Assembly: GCA_002729215.1 (NCBI GenBank)
Contig: PBTV01000012.1
Coordinates: 8,183-64,513, forward strand
Reading direction: 5' to 3'
Origin: Rubrivirga sp.
Lineage (GTDB): Bacteria; Actinomycetota; Actinomycetes; S36-B12
DNA: 56,331 nt
The notes under the pieces are model-generated. The model had not been told where the DNA came from. It worked only from the letters and a program-made list of their open reading frames with translations, and did not search any database. The position numbers and the translations under genes are program-made. Shown one piece after another: positions 45,690-55,723 of the stretch (position 1 is its first letter; each line of letters starts with the position of its first letter).

Positions 45690-47545
45690 CCGTCGCTGAA
45701 TTGCGTGCGGTACAGCGTGTCGTACATGCCACCAGCAGCGAGCAGTTCGCCATGGGTACCTTGCTGGATGATGCGCCCCTCGTCGACGACCAAAATTTGG
45801 TCCGCCCGTTTGATGGTCGACAAGCGGTGAGCGATCACAAGGCTCGTTCGTCCGTCGAGTGCCGAATCCAATGCGCGCTGCACCAGCCGCTCGTTTTCGC
45901 TGTCGAGGTGGGCGGTGGCCTCGTCCAGAACAACCACCCGGGGAGCCTTGAGGAAGAGGCGAGCGAGCGCCAAACGTTGCCTCTCGCCACCGGACAACCG
46001 GTATCCCCTATCGCCCACGACGGTGTCGAGTCCATCTGGCAGCTGCTCGATCAAATTGATGATCTGCGCGTCCTCGCACGCCTGCATCAAGTCATCTGCC
46101 GCCGCATTCGGCTCTGCGTAGCGCAAATTTGCGCCGATTGTGTCGTGAAACAGGTGGGCGTCCTGGCTCACAACCCCGATCGCCGATCGCAAGTCGGTAC
46201 GAGCAATTTCCCGTACGTCCACACCGCCGAGCCGCACTGCTCCGTCGCTTGGGTCGTACAGGCGGGCTACCAACGCTGTAATGGTGCTCTTTCCGGCGCC
46301 CGAGGGACCCACCAGGGCCGTCAACGAGCCGGCCGCCGCGGTGAAGGAGACGTCGCGCAATACCGGCTCGCTGGAGTCCACAGATTCCTCGCGTGCCACC
46401 GATTCCAGGGACGCAAGAGAAACTTCCGCAGCAGTCGGGTATGTGAAGCTGACCGAATCGAACTCGACTCCGAGGGCCCCGGACGGCAATCCCCGAGGCT
46501 CAGCCGGCTCTCGCACCAACGGATCTAGATCCAGAACCTCGAACACTCGCTCGAAGGACACCAGCGCCGTCATGACATCCACTCGCACATTACTCAGAGC
46601 GGTGAGTGGTCCGTACAGCTGCGCGAGCAGGGCCACGAGAGCCAGCAGAGTCCCCAAGGTGATGGCTCCCTGGATTACCAAGTTCCCGCCGAGGCCGTAG
46701 GTGACAGCGGTGGCGAGTGCTGCGACCAGCGTCAGTGCGGTGAAGAACCACCGGTTCGCCATAGCAATGCGGATTCCGATGTCCCGAACGCGGCGTGCGC
46801 GACCGGCAAACAGCGACGCTTCATCCTGCGGCCGACCGAACAGCTTGACAAGCAGGGCTCCCGAGACGTTGAAGCGCTCGGTCATCTGCGAGCTCATTTC
46901 CGCGTTCAGGCCCATTTGTTCTCGCGTCAACGCCTGAAGGCGTCTGCCCATGTATCGGGCGGGGAGCAAAAACACCGGCACGAGGATCAAAGAGGCGAGC
47001 GTGATCTGCCAAGACAGCGCGAACATCGCGACCAGGACAACACTGACGGAAATCAAATTCCCGAGAACTCCGCCAAGCGTCGACGTGAAGGCCTGTTGCG
47101 CGCCGATCACATCACTGTTGAGTCGTGAGATCAACGCGCCGGTCTGCGCCCGAGTAAAGAAGGCAATCGACTGATGCTGCACGTGGTCGTACACCTGGCT
47201 ACGGAGGTCGAAAATCAGTCCCTCCCCAATGCGTGCCGAATACCAGCGACTCACGATCCCGAATGCCGCGTCCGCAATCGCGAGGCCCGCAATAGCAAGT
47301 GCGGTCCACGTCACCAGTGACGCGTTGCCAACGCTGATGCCGTCGTCGACGATTCTCCTGAAAAGGAGCGGCTGCGCCACGCTCAGTAACGATGTGACGA
47401 CCAAGGTGCCAAGAAACAGAGCAATGAGCGGCCGATACGGACGCGCATACCCCAGGATGCGTCTGACAGTTCCTCGCGCGACTTTTTGTCCGGTGACCGA
47501 TCGATCCCGTGTCATCGACTGGTACGTCTGCCAGACGGTACTCAT
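45686..47545 (-). CDS. ABC exporter, fused TMD-NBD
   Basis: About 619 residues: six-helix ABC transporter domain (about 40-320), then nucleotide-binding domain. Walker A is TALVGPSGAGKSTITALVAR, signature YRLSGGERQRLALARLFLKA and Walker B RVVVLDEATAHLD. A likely homodimeric multidrug or lipid exporter; substrate unknown. ATG 47545 starts 2 bases after the crotonase stop (TGAGCATGA), so the gene belongs to the long suf-ABC-F-crotonase run. ATG 47515 is an alternative start. Confidence 0.91.
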   Translation of the reverse strand: MSTVWQTYQSMTRDRSVTGQKVARGTVRRILGYARPYRPLIALFLGTLVVTSLLSVAQPLLFRRIVDDGISVGNASLVTWTALAIAGLAIADAAFGIVSRWYSARIGEGLIFDLRSQVYDHVQHQSIAFFTRAQTGALISRLNSDVIGAQQAFTSTLGGVLGNLISVSVVLVAMFALSWQITLASLILVPVFLLPARYMGRRLQALTREQMGLNAEMSSQMTERFNVSGALLVKLFGRPQDEASLFAGRARRVRDIGIRIAMANRWFFTALTLVAALATAVTYGLGGNLVIQGAITLGTLLALVALLAQLYGPLTALSNVRVDVMTALVSFERVFEVLDLDPLVREPAEPRGLPSGALGVEFDSVSFTYPTAAEVSLASLESVAREESVDSSEPVLRDVSFTAAAGSLTALVGPSGAGKSTITALVARLYDPSDGAVRLGGVDVREIARTDLRSAIGVVSQDAHLFHDTIGANLRYAEPNAAADDLMQACEDAQIINLIEQLPDGLDTVVGDRGYRLSGGERQRLALARLFLKAPRVVVLDEATAHLDSENERLVQRALDSALDGRTSLVIAHRLSTIKRADQILVVDEGRIIQQGTHGELLAAGGMYDTLYRTQFSDG

Positions 47546-47547
47546 GC

Positions 47548-48294
47548 TCAAGTGGATGACGGACCGAATAGTGCTGCAAGTCGACGTAGTTGCACATCGC
47601 GTTCGGCCTCCCATGACTGTTGATCACGGGCGACAGTCCGCAATACCGCTTTCAGGTCTCGCAGCGCTCCGATGTCCAACCCCCGCAACTGCTCGATGAG
47701 AACCGCTACAGCCGCAGATGCGTCGTCGGCGACGCGGTGCACCACTCCCCATCGTTGGGCCTCGTGGGCGCTGAGGAAGTCACCGGTTGCGCACAGGGCG
47801 AAGGTTCGTCGATACCCGAGTGCGTCGACCAGCGCCCCAGTACCGCCAAGATCGGGTATGAGACCAAGAGAGGTTTCTCGCATGGCAAAGCGAGAGTTGG
47901 GCGCCGCAACGATGACGTCGCTGGCGAGCGCCAACTGGAATCCAGCACCGATGGCGTTGCCCTGAACTTGGGCGATCACTACCTGCGGAATGTTGCTCCA
48001 CACCGCGAAGCCGGCCTGCGCAGCAGAGATGAAGGGATTGGGGTCGTCGCGGAGCTGCTCGATCATCGGTCCGGCCAGTGCATTCCGGTCCAGTCCGGAG
48101 GAAAAATCATCCCCCTCGCCCCGCAGAATTACGAACCGAACATCATCGGGCATCGATCTACCGATATCGGCAAGTTGCTTCCACATCTCGGGAGTCTGTG
48201 CGTTTCGCACTTCTGGTCGTGTCAGGCTCACTGTCGCGCGATCACCGTCAACGGTGACTGCGATGTGGGTGGATTGCTCCGAACTCGCATCCAT
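47548..48294 (-). CDS. enoyl-CoA hydratase/isomerase (crotonase)
   Basis: 248-residue crotonase-fold protein. Oxyanion hole regions FSSGLDRNALAG and GNAIGAGFQLALASDV, with a probable catalytic Glu in FAMRETSLGLIPDLGGTGAL. It resembles EchA12 of M. tuberculosis (Rv1472), which also precedes an ABC-F gene (Rv1473). Substrate unknown. GGAGG lies 5 nt before ATG 48294. It follows the ABC-F stop by 11 bases. Confidence 0.92.
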   Translation of the reverse strand: MDASSEQSTHIAVTVDGDRATVSLTRPEVRNAQTPEMWKQLADIGRSMPDDVRFVILRGEGDDFSSGLDRNALAGPMIEQLRDDPNPFISAAQAGFAVWSNIPQVVIAQVQGNAIGAGFQLALASDVIVAAPNSRFAMRETSLGLIPDLGGTGALVDALGYRRTFALCATGDFLSAHEAQRWGVVHRVADDASAAVAVLIEQLRGLDIGALRDLKAVLRTVARDQQSWEAERDVQLRRLAALFGPSST

Positions 48295-48305
48295 GGGGTC
48301 CTCCT

Positions 48306-49910
48306 TCAGGCCAATTCGACCAAATCGATGTACTCGTCGCTCCACAAGTCTTCGTCACCGTCCGGCAAGAGCACTACTCGCTCGGGTTCAAGTGCCTCCA
48401 CAGCCCCCGGATCATGGCTAACCAGGACTACCGCTCCCCCGTACCGCCGTATCGCGTGGAGAACTTCCAACCGTGATGCGGGGTCAAGGTTATTCGTCGG
48501 CTCGTCCAGCAGCAGCACGTTGGCGCCCGACACCACCAGGCATGCCAGTGATAGTCGCGTCTTCTCACCCCCGGACAGGACACCGGTGGGTTTGCGGACA
48601 CTCTCCCCGGAGAACAGGAAAGACCCAAGGATCGTCCGGCGACGGGAGTCATCGAGGTCTGGGGCCGCGTGGGCGAGTGTTTGCTCCACCGTGGCGGTGG
48701 GATCCAGCGTTTCGTGCTCCTGGGCGTAGTAACCGATGACAGCCCCGTGGCCGGTGTCCACCGACCCGGTGTCCGGTGCATCCACTCCCGCGAGAATCCG
48801 CAGCAAGGTCGTCTTCCCCGCACCGTTCAAACCCAAGATCATCACCCGCGAGCCCTTGTCGATAGCCAAATCGACATCGGTGAAGACCTCAAGGCTTCCA
48901 TAGGAGCGTGAGAGACCCTCTCCGGTCAGGGGCACCTTCCCGCACGGCGCCGGGTCGGGGAACCGCAGTGACGCCACACGATCTTGTTTGCGATCTCCCT
49001 CGGTTTCGGCGAGCAGCTTGTCCGCGCGACGGAACATGCTCTGGGCTGCGCGCGCCTTGGTCGCCTTAGCTCGCATGCGCTCGGCTTGATCGCGCAAAAC
49101 CGCCGCCTGCTGCTCGGCATTTCGCCGTTCGCGACGGCGCCGCCTCTCGTCCACCTCTCGAGCCTCGAGGTACTTGGCCCACCCCATGCCGTACTGGTCG
49201 ATTTCCTGCCGCTGCGCATCGAGGTGCCAAATCTTGTTGACGGTGTCCGCCAACAATTCCGCGTCATGGCTTATCACGATGAACCCACCCGCATAGGACC
49301 GCAGGAATTCACGCAACCATCGAATCGAGTCAGCGTCGAGATGGTTGGTGGGCTCATCAAGCAAGAGAACGTCTGCACCGCTGAACAAAATTCGCGCCAA
49401 TTCCACACGTCGACGCTGGCCGCCGGAAAGGGTTCCGAGTGTCGCGTCCAAAATGCGGGAGGGAAGGCCCACAGATGCGGCGATCGTTGCCGCTTCCGAT
49501 TCGGCGGCGTACCCTCCAAGCGCCAAAAACTCCGCCTCGGCCCGCTCGTATCGCCCAGCCGCCTTGTCCCAGGCGTCTGTTCCTTCGGGCACGTCCGCCA
49601 TCGCCTCGGTTACTCGGCGAAGACGGGCCGCAATGTCGGTCAAGCCACGGGCGTCCAGGATTCGATCACGTGCCAATTCATCGGTATTGGCGGCCCGGGG
49701 ATCTTGCGGCAGGTAGCCGACCGTTCCGGAGGCTCGAACGTCGCCCGACGTCGGTGCGCGGTCACCCGACAACGCTTTCATGAGGGTTGTCTTGCCTGCA
49801 CCGTTGCGCCCGACGAGGCCGATGCGATCCCCGGGCCCCACACGCAGCTGGTCAACCGTCAGTAGCAATTCGGGGCCGGCCCGTAATTCAATATCGGAAG
49901 CCGCGATCAC
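48306..49910 (-). CDS. ABC-F family ATPase
   Basis: 534-residue soluble protein with two nucleotide-binding domains and no membrane segment. First NBD has GLVGRNGAGKTTLMKALSG and LSGGQRRRVELARILFSGAD. The inter-domain linker is a charged coiled coil (EVDERRRRRERRNAEQQAAV, about 250-300). Second NBD has LGLNGAGKTTLLRILAG and LSGGEKTRLSLACLVVSGAN, then LLLDEPTNNLDP. ABC-F proteins act on the ribosome, rescuing translation or conferring antibiotic protection. Which applies here cannot be told. GTG start, 24 bases after sufT. Confidence 0.93.
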   Translation of the reverse strand: MIAASDIELRAGPELLLTVDQLRVGPGDRIGLVGRNGAGKTTLMKALSGDRAPTSGDVRASGTVGYLPQDPRAANTDELARDRILDARGLTDIAARLRRVTEAMADVPEGTDAWDKAAGRYERAEAEFLALGGYAAESEAATIAASVGLPSRILDATLGTLSGGQRRRVELARILFSGADVLLLDEPTNHLDADSIRWLREFLRSYAGGFIVISHDAELLADTVNKIWHLDAQRQEIDQYGMGWAKYLEAREVDERRRRRERRNAEQQAAVLRDQAERMRAKATKARAAQSMFRRADKLLAETEGDRKQDRVASLRFPDPAPCGKVPLTGEGLSRSYGSLEVFTDVDLAIDKGSRVMILGLNGAGKTTLLRILAGVDAPDTGSVDTGHGAVIGYYAQEHETLDPTATVEQTLAHAAPDLDDSRRRTILGSFLFSGESVRKPTGVLSGGEKTRLSLACLVVSGANVLLLDEPTNNLDPASRLEVLHAIRRYGGAVVLVSHDPGAVEALEPERVVLLPDGDEDLWSDEYIDLVELA

Positions 49911-49934
49911 TGCTGGGACGCCGCTCGGTGCGAT

Positions 49935-50255
49935 CTACACGTTGAAACCGAGACTCCTCAGCATTTCCCGGCCATCATCGGTGATCTTGTCCGGACCCCA
50001 TGGCGGCATCCACACCCAATTGATCCGGAAGTCGTCAACTACCTCCAGCAAGGCCGCCCGCGTCTGGTCCTCGATGACGTCCGTCAATGGGCAGGCCGCC
50101 GATGTCAAGGTCATATCGATGGTGGCGATGTTCCCCTCTTCGACGCTTACCCCGTACACCAGCCCGAGATCGACGACATTGATGCCGAGCTCAGGATCCA
50201 CAACGTCCTTCATCGCCTCGAAGACGTCATCCTCTTGCGCAACCATGGCGTCCAT
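49935..50255 (-). CDS. sufT: SufT (DUF59/MIP18 family) Fe-S assembly factor
   Basis: 106 residues. DUF59 domain with DVFEAMKDVVDPELGINVVD, LGLVYGVSVEEGN, TSAACPLTDVIEDQTRAALL with the conserved cysteine, and VWMPPWGPDKIT. It helps Fe-S cluster maturation. ATG 50255 lies 4 nt after AGGAG. ATG 50246 and 50258 are in-frame alternatives. Last of the suf genes proper, 13 bases after sufU. Confidence 0.95.
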   Translation of the reverse strand: MDAMVAQEDDVFEAMKDVVDPELGINVVDLGLVYGVSVEEGNIATIDMTLTSAACPLTDVIEDQTRAALLEVVDDFRINWVWMPPWGPDKITDDGREMLRSLGFNV

Positions 50256-50268
50256 CATGCTCCTTCGA

Positions 50269-50739
50269 TCAGGCGTCCGGCGTCGTGGGCTTGTCAATCT
50301 CGATTCCAGCCCTGAGGCGGGCATCCTGCAGCGCGACCCAAGGTAAGAGAGCGCACTTTATCCTCGCCGGGTATTTCGAGACACCCGCGAATGCAATGCC
50401 GTCTCCAAGTGCGTCCTCGTTCGGTTGTCCCGCACCTTTGGAGTGCATCAACTCGTGAAAGGCACGCTCCGCATCCGCCACTCGATCGAGGGTCGCGTCC
50501 TCGAGCAGCTCGGTCATCACGCTTGCACTCGCCTGCGAGATGGAGCAACCCTGACCTTCGTACCCGACGTGCAGATGATCGTCGTCGTCTAACCGAACAC
50601 CAACGGTCACCTCGTCGCCGCAGGTCGGATTGACCTGGAAGCTCTCCCCCGACGCGTGGTCGAGCAAGCCCGCGCCACGCGGATGCTTGTAGTGGTCGAG
50701 GATGATCTCCTGATACAAGGCTTCGACGTTGTCGCTCAT
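50269..50739 (-). CDS. sufU: SufU sulfurtransferase (IscU-like)
   Basis: 156 residues. Zinc-dependent sulfur acceptor for SufS. The three conserved cysteines are in VNPTCGDEVTVGV, GQGCSISQASASVM and IKCALLPWVAL, with the SufU-specific insertion between the second and third. The ATG overlaps the sufS stop by 4 bases. It relays persulfide from SufS to the SufBCD scaffold. Confidence 0.96.
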   Translation of the reverse strand: MSDNVEALYQEIILDHYKHPRGAGLLDHASGESFQVNPTCGDEVTVGVRLDDDDHLHVGYEGQGCSISQASASVMTELLEDATLDRVADAERAFHELMHSKGAGQPNEDALGDGIAFAGVSKYPARIKCALLPWVALQDARLRAGIEIDKPTTPDA

Positions 50740-52016
50740 ACCACTCCGAAGAACTCTTGGGCAGCGCGCACACCGGCGGCGGCCGCGTCAATGTCGTCGA
50801 GGTCGTTGTAGAGGTACGTCGACAGCCGAGTCGTCGCCGGCACCCCGTATCTCCGACACGTCGGCCACGCACAGTGGTGACCCACTCGCACCGCCACGCC
50901 TCGATCGTCCAGCACCTGGCCGACATCGTGGGGATGCAATCCGTCGACCACGAACGAAATGGCGCTGCCACGATCGACGGTGGATTCCGGCCCGATCACG
51001 CGAACGCCCGGCATCTGGGTCAGCGTCGCCAACGCGTGGGCGGTCAGCTCGTGTTCGTGTTGTTCGATCGCCTCGATGCCCACGCCGTCGAGATAGCGCA
51101 CCGCCGCTTCCAGGCCGACAGCCTGCGCAACCATCGGCACACCGGCCTCGAAGCGCTGAGGAGCCGGAGCGAAGGTGCTGCCCTCCATGGTGACGGTTTC
51201 GATCATCGATCCCCCCGTCAGGAACGGGGGAAGACTGTTCAGGACGTCGCTACGTCCCCACAGCAACCCGATCCCGGTCGGTCCGAGCATCTTGTGACCA
51301 CTCCAGGTCAACAGGTCGGCGCCAAGGTCCTCCACATTCACGCGCATATGAGGAATGGACTGACAGGCGTCTACGATTCCGAGGGCTCCCACTTCTCGCG
51401 CCCGGTCCATGATCGAGCGGACCGGGTTGATGGTTCCCAGGATGTTCGATTGATGCACGATGGAGACGGCCGCCGTGGTGTCGTCGATGACGGACAACTG
51501 ATCCATGTCCAAACGACCGTCCTCGGTCAGGCCGATCCAGCGCAGTTGCGCCCCTGTCTTCGCGCAGAGTTCCTGCCACGGAATGAGATTCGCGTGGTGC
51601 TCCATCTCGGTAACCACGACCGAGCTCTCCGGTGTGAGCACCAGACGCGGATCGACCACCCCCCCTTGCGCAGCCTTCGCCGTAGCGTTGCTAAAGGCGT
51701 ACGCGGCGAGGTTGAGGCTTTCCGTCGCGTTTTTGGTGAACACGATGTCCTCCGCGCGCGCACCAACGAAACCGGCGATTGCTGCTCGGGCACTTTCGTA
51801 CGCATCGGTTGCTTCTTCTGCCAGCTGGTGGGCTCCCCGGTGAACCGCCGCGTTGGACGTCTCGTAGTAGGCCCGCTCTGCATCGAGTACCGCATAGGGC
51901 TTCTGGCTGGTAGCGGCACTATCGAGGTACACCAACGCACGACCCCCACGCACAGTCCTTTCCAGAATGGGAAAGTCCTTGCGGAGTCGGGAAACGTCCA
52001 ACGCGGTTGACATCAT
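50736..52016 (-). CDS. sufS: cysteine desulfurase SufS
   Basis: 426-residue PLP enzyme that mobilises sulfur from cysteine. VYLDSAATSQKPYAVLDA at the N-terminus, PLP-binding NATESLNLAAYAF and EMEHHANLIPWQ, lysine in LLTWSGHKMLGPTG and the catalytic cysteine in VRVGHHCAWPTCRRYG. These place it in the type II SufS group. The ATG shares one base with the sufC stop (TGATG); ATG 52013 is next. Confidence 0.97.
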   Translation of the reverse strand: MMSTALDVSRLRKDFPILERTVRGGRALVYLDSAATSQKPYAVLDAERAYYETSNAAVHRGAHQLAEEATDAYESARAAIAGFVGARAEDIVFTKNATESLNLAAYAFSNATAKAAQGGVVDPRLVLTPESSVVVTEMEHHANLIPWQELCAKTGAQLRWIGLTEDGRLDMDQLSVIDDTTAAVSIVHQSNILGTINPVRSIMDRAREVGALGIVDACQSIPHMRVNVEDLGADLLTWSGHKMLGPTGIGLLWGRSDVLNSLPPFLTGGSMIETVTMEGSTFAPAPQRFEAGVPMVAQAVGLEAAVRYLDGVGIEAIEQHEHELTAHALATLTQMPGVRVIGPESTVDRGSAISFVVDGLHPHDVGQVLDDRGVAVRVGHHCAWPTCRRYGVPATTRLSTYLYNDLDDIDAAAAGVRAAQEFFGVV

Positions 52017-52777
52017 CAGGCCGTCGAAAGATCCGCAAAACGTTCGTAGCCGTCGGCCTCCAGCACCTCGGCAAGTTTAGGGCCACCCGTCTCCACGATT
52101 CGACCACCGGCGAACACGTTGACGACATCGGGTGTGATGTAACGGAGAATCCGGGTGTAGTGGGTGATCAAGAGAACCCCCGCGCCGGAATCCTCACGGA
52201 ATTGGTTGACACCATCTGACACGACGCGCAGCGCATCGACATCGAGGCCGGAGTCGGTCTCGTCGAGAATTGCGATCTTGGGCTTCAACAGCGACATTTG
52301 CAAGATCTCGTGCCGCTTCTTCTCACCGCCGGAAAAGCCTTCGTTGACGTTGCGCTCCGCGAAGGTGCTATCCATCTGCAAGCCGGCCATCGCCTCCTTC
52401 ATCTCGGCAATCCAGGTGCGAAGTTTTGGCGCCTCGCCTCGAATGGACGTGGCAGATGTGCGAAGGAAGTTGGATACGGACACACCCGGCACCTCGACGG
52501 GGTATTGCATCGCGAGGAACAGGCCCGCGCGGGCCCGCTCGTCCACGCTCATGTCCAATACGTCTTCACCGTCGAGGACGATGGATCCTTGCGTCACGGT
52601 GTACTTGGGATGGCCGGCGATGACGTAGGCCAGCGTCGACTTTCCTGAACCGTTGGGGCCCATCACCGCCTGAGTGCGTCCGGACTCCACCGTCAGGTCG
52701 ACACCCTTGAGGATGGCGGTCTCCCCTGCATCCGTGACGACGCTCGCGTGCAGGTCCGTGATCTGAAGTGTGCTCAT
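52016..52777 (-). CDS. sufC: SufC ATPase
   Basis: 253-residue ABC-type ATPase of the SufBCD scaffold. Walker A AVMGPNGSGKSTLAYVIAGH, signature NEGFSGGEKKRHEILQMSL and Walker B KIAILDETDSGLDVDALRVV. It is soluble and drives conformational change of SufB-SufD for cluster assembly. It is separated from the Rieske gene by 26 bases. Confidence 0.97.
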   Translation of the reverse strand: MSTLQITDLHASVVTDAGETAILKGVDLTVESGRTQAVMGPNGSGKSTLAYVIAGHPKYTVTQGSIVLDGEDVLDMSVDERARAGLFLAMQYPVEVPGVSVSNFLRTSATSIRGEAPKLRTWIAEMKEAMAGLQMDSTFAERNVNEGFSGGEKKRHEILQMSLLKPKIAILDETDSGLDVDALRVVSDGVNQFREDSGAGVLLITHYTRILRYITPDVVNVFAGGRIVETGGPKLAEVLEADGYERFADLSTA

Positions 52778-52803
52778 GTCTTGTCCTTAGGTCTCGTTTC
52801 TCA

Positions 52804-53157
52804 CTACTCGCTCGAACTGTGCAGTTGGGGGGTTGGATCTATCCAAACGCGCGCATCGTCACCGTCACCAACAACGTCTACGCGGTAGGTGGGAACCGGT
52901 TGCAGGGCCGGCAAAGACAGTGGCTCACCGGTCCGCAGATCAAATTGCGATCCGTGCAACCAACATTCGATAGCGCATCCCTCGACCTCGCCTTCGGAGA
53001 GGTCAACATCTGCGTGCGAGCATCGATTGCCAATAGCGAAGACTCCTTCGTCACACCGGACCAAGGCAATGTCTTGACTCTCAACCTCGATCTTCAGGGC
53101 CCTGTTTGGGGCGAGGTCTCCCGCTCGAGCAACGTCCACCGCATTGCCCATACTCAT
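52804..53157 (-). CDS. Rieske-type [2Fe-2S] ferredoxin
   Basis: 117 residues. Rieske ligands are in NRCSHADVDLSEG (C-x-H) and IECWLHGSQFDLRTG (C-x2-H). It is a soluble, NirD/ferredoxin-type single domain that probably donates electrons during cluster assembly. A gene of this type is often found between sufD and sufC in actinobacteria. The ATG overlaps the sufD stop by 4 bases. Confidence 0.94.
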   Translation of the reverse strand: MSMGNAVDVARAGDLAPNRALKIEVESQDIALVRCDEGVFAIGNRCSHADVDLSEGEVEGCAIECWLHGSQFDLRTGEPLSLPALQPVPTYRVDVVGDGDDARVWIDPTPQLHSSSE

Positions 53158-54305
53158 GCGTCCACCCCCGTCAACTGCTGCTCGATCGCATCCATACCGA
53201 TGCGCTCTTCGATCCTCCGGATCACGTCCCGGCGCAGATCGGCATCCTTAACCTTGTCAAGAACTTCAACGAAGAAGCCCCGGACCACCAGTTGCCGGGC
53301 AAGCTCTTCGCTGATGCCTCGCGACTGCAGGTAGAACAACTGCTCGTCATCGAACCGCCCCGTGGCGCTCGCATGTCCAGCGCTGACAACGTCACCTGTT
53401 TCCAACTCCAGGTTCGGCACCGAATCGGCGCGCGGACCGTCATTGAGGAGCAAATTCCGGTTGAGTTCGTATGTCTCAATCCCTACCGCCTCGCGCCGAA
53501 CAACGACATCGCCGATCCACACGGTGTGGGCGTGCGCGCCCGAGAGCGCGCCCTTGAAAACGACGTTGCTGACGCAGTGCGGCTCGCTATGGTCGACAAA
53601 GATACGAAACTCTTGAAATTGCTCGTCCGACGCGAGGAACGCCCCGAGCAGCTCGGCTGAGCCTCCGGGGCCGGCGTAGCGAACGTTTTGCCGGAGTCGG
53701 ATGATCGAACCACCGAGCGCGATCGCCAGCCCGAGGAAGGACGCGTCCCGCCCCACCGTCGTCCCCCATTGCCAGACATGGCGACTGGTCCGCGGACCGT
53801 CGTATAACGCTAGCACGGTGAGATCTGCTTGGTCTGCAACGTCGGTAACCACAATTCCACTCACGTCGGTGGTCATGTCGAGCCTCAGCACGATCGTGGC
53901 TTTGGAGAAGGCTCCGGCGCAAATTTCGATCCGTCCGTAGTTCAACCCTTCACTTCCGGCCAGATCCACCACGACGATTTCGTCGACCTTTCTTTCGGCC
54001 GGAATCGCCACCGACACGACCGAGGAGGCGTGGGTCCGCACGAGGGCCGACGGCAGATCTGACGCCACCCAGTGGGCGGCCTTCTCAACCGTCGACGAGT
54101 TCCTTTCCGCCGGAGTCATCGTGACGAATTCAGATTCGACGGCCGTCACCAACCCGCGTTGCCCGGACTCGAAAAAGTCACTGAGTTTGGCAACCGGCGT
54201 GAACCGCCACTCCTCCTCGCGCCCGTGTGGCGTCCCGTGATCTCCAGGATCGTTCGACAGTATGCGGGGCGCGAGGTCTGACGGGGGTGCCTGAACGGTG
54301 CTCAC
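53154..54305 (-). CDS. sufD: SufD scaffold subunit
   Basis: 383 residues. Beta-helix scaffold partner of SufB. It has [16 protein letters not shown] near the N-terminus, central beta-helix, then [40 protein letters not shown] and [20 protein letters not shown] start overlaps the sufB stop (GTGA). It lacks the SufB-specific cysteine features, as expected. Confidence 0.96.
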   Translation of the reverse strand: MSTVQAPPSDLAPRILSNDPGDHGTPHGREEEWRFTPVAKLSDFFESGQRGLVTAVESEFVTMTPAERNSSTVEKAAHWVASDLPSALVRTHASSVVSVAIPAERKVDEIVVVDLAGSEGLNYGRIEICAGAFSKATIVLRLDMTTDVSGIVVTDVADQADLTVLALYDGPRTSRHVWQWGTTVGRDASFLGLAIALGGSIIRLRQNVRYAGPGGSAELLGAFLASDEQFQEFRIFVDHSEPHCVSNVVFKGALSGAHAHTVWIGDVVVRREAVGIETYELNRNLLLNDGPRADSVPNLELETGDVVSAGHASATGRFDDEQLFYLQSRGISEELARQLVVRGFFVEVLDKVKDADLRRDVIRRIEERIGMDAIEQQLTGVDA

Positions 54306-55723
54306 CCAACAGCCCCTTCCATCTGCAATTCGATCAGCCGGTTGAGCTCCAGTGCATACTCCATGGGCAACTCGCGAGCGATGGGCTCCACAAAGCCTCG
54401 AACGATCATCGCCATCGCCTCGTCCTCGTCGAGACCTCGCGACATCAGATAGAACAGTTGATCCTCACTGACCTTCGACACGGTGGCCTCATGCCCCATA
54501 GAGACATCGTCTTCCCGAACGTCGACGTAGGGATAGGTGTCGGACCGGGAAATGTCGTCCACGAGTAGCGCGTCGCACTTCACCGTGCTCTTGGAGTGGT
54601 GTGCGCCCTCGTGCACCTGCACCAGGCCGCGGTATGAAGTGCGACCACCTCCACGTGCGACCGACTTCGAGATGATCGACGACGACGTGTGTGGCGCGGC
54701 GTGCACCATTTTGGCCCCGGCGTCTTGATGTTGCTTCTCCCCCGCGAAGGCAATCGACAAGGTCTCACCTCTTGCGTGCGGACCCGTCATCCACACGGCT
54801 GGATACTTCATGGTCACCTTCGACCCGAGGTTGCCATCGACCCATTCCATCGTGGCGCCCTCGTGGGCGATCGCGCGCTTCGTAACAAGGTTGTACACGT
54901 TGGTCGACCAGTTCTGGATCGTGGTGTAGCGGCAGCGCGCGCCCTTCTTCACAACGATCTCGACAACTGCGGAGTGCAAGGAGTCGGATGAGTAGATGGG
55001 CGCGGTGCACCCCTCGACGTAGTGAACGTAGGCGTCCTCGTCCACGATGATCAGCGTCCGCTCGAACTGGCCCATGTTCTCGGTGTTGATGCGGAAATAG
55101 GCCTGCAAGGGAATTTCGACGTGCACGCCCTTGGGAACGTAGATGAACGAACCACCGGACCAGACGGCTGTATTGAGCGCCGCGAACTTGTTGTCGCCCA
55201 CTGGAATCACCGACCCGAAGTATTTGCGGTACATGTCCTCGTACTCGCGCAAACCGGTATCGGTGTCCAGAAAGAGGACTCCCTGCTCCTCAAGATCCTC
55301 GCGAATCTTGTGGTAGACCACCTCGGACTCGTACTGCGCCGCGACACCGGCGACCAGCCTCTGCTTCTCGGCTTCGGGAATGCCGAGCCTGTCGTAGGTG
55401 TTCTTGATGTCCTCAGGAAGATCTTCCCAGCTAGCGGCTTGCTTCTCCGTCGACCGAACAAAGTACTTGATGTTGTCGAAATCGATGCCGGTGAGGTCAG
55501 ACCCCCACGCAGGCATCGGCTTCTTGTCGAACAGGCGCAGCCCCTTCAAGCGGAGATCCAACATCCACTCCGGCTCGCCCTTCAGCGCCGAAATGTCACG
55601 CACCACATCCTCATTTAGCCCACGTCGCGCGCTCTGGCCGGCGGAATCGGTATCCCTCCAGCCGTACTCGTAGTTGCTGAGCTCGGCGATCGTTGCCGCC
55701 TGCTCGTCGGCCGTGGTGCTCAT
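54302..55723 (-). CDS. sufB: SufB scaffold subunit
   Basis: 473 residues. Central scaffold on which Fe-S clusters are built. It has [20 protein letters not shown] and the long beta-helix with [20 protein letters not shown]. The C-terminal part has [20 protein letters not shown] and [20 protein letters not shown]. It contains no intein, unlike M. tuberculosis SufB. The ATG overlaps the SufR stop (ATGA), which couples repressor and scaffold. Confidence 0.97.
   Translation of the reverse strand: MSTTADEQAATIAELSNYEYGWRDTDSAGQSARRGLNEDVVRDISALKGEPEWMLDLRLKGLRLFDKKPMPAWGSDLTGIDFDNIKYFVRSTEKQAASWEDLPEDIKNTYDRLGIPEAEKQRLVAGVAAQYESEVVYHKIREDLEEQGVLFLDTDTGLREYEDMYRKYFGSVIPVGDNKFAALNTAVWSGGSFIYVPKGVHVEIPLQAYFRINTENMGQFERTLIIVDEDAYVHYVEGCTAPIYSSDSLHSAVVEIVVKKGARCRYTTIQNWSTNVYNLVTKRAIAHEGATMEWVDGNLGSKVTMKYPAVWMTGPHARGETLSIAFAGEKQHQDAGAKMVHAAPHTSSSIISKSVARGGGRTSYRGLVQVHEGAHHSKSTVKCDALLVDDISRSDTYPYVDVREDDVSMGHEATVSKVSEDQLFYLMSRGLDEDEAMAMIVRGFVEPIARELPMEYALELNRLIELQMEGAVG

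Noticed and set aside
47620-48729. 369-codon plus-strand frame antisense to the crotonase and ABC-F genes
   Set aside because: It crosses the boundary of two well-supported minus-strand genes and has shadow-frame composition.
50757-52010. 417-codon plus-strand frame antisense to sufS
   Set aside because: It mirrors sufS entirely and has no recognisable domain; sufS has all catalytic motifs.
53157-54305. Possible intein in the suf scaffold genes, as in mycobacterial SufB
   Set aside because: SufB (473 residues) and SufD (383 residues) have normal lengths with uninterrupted motifs.
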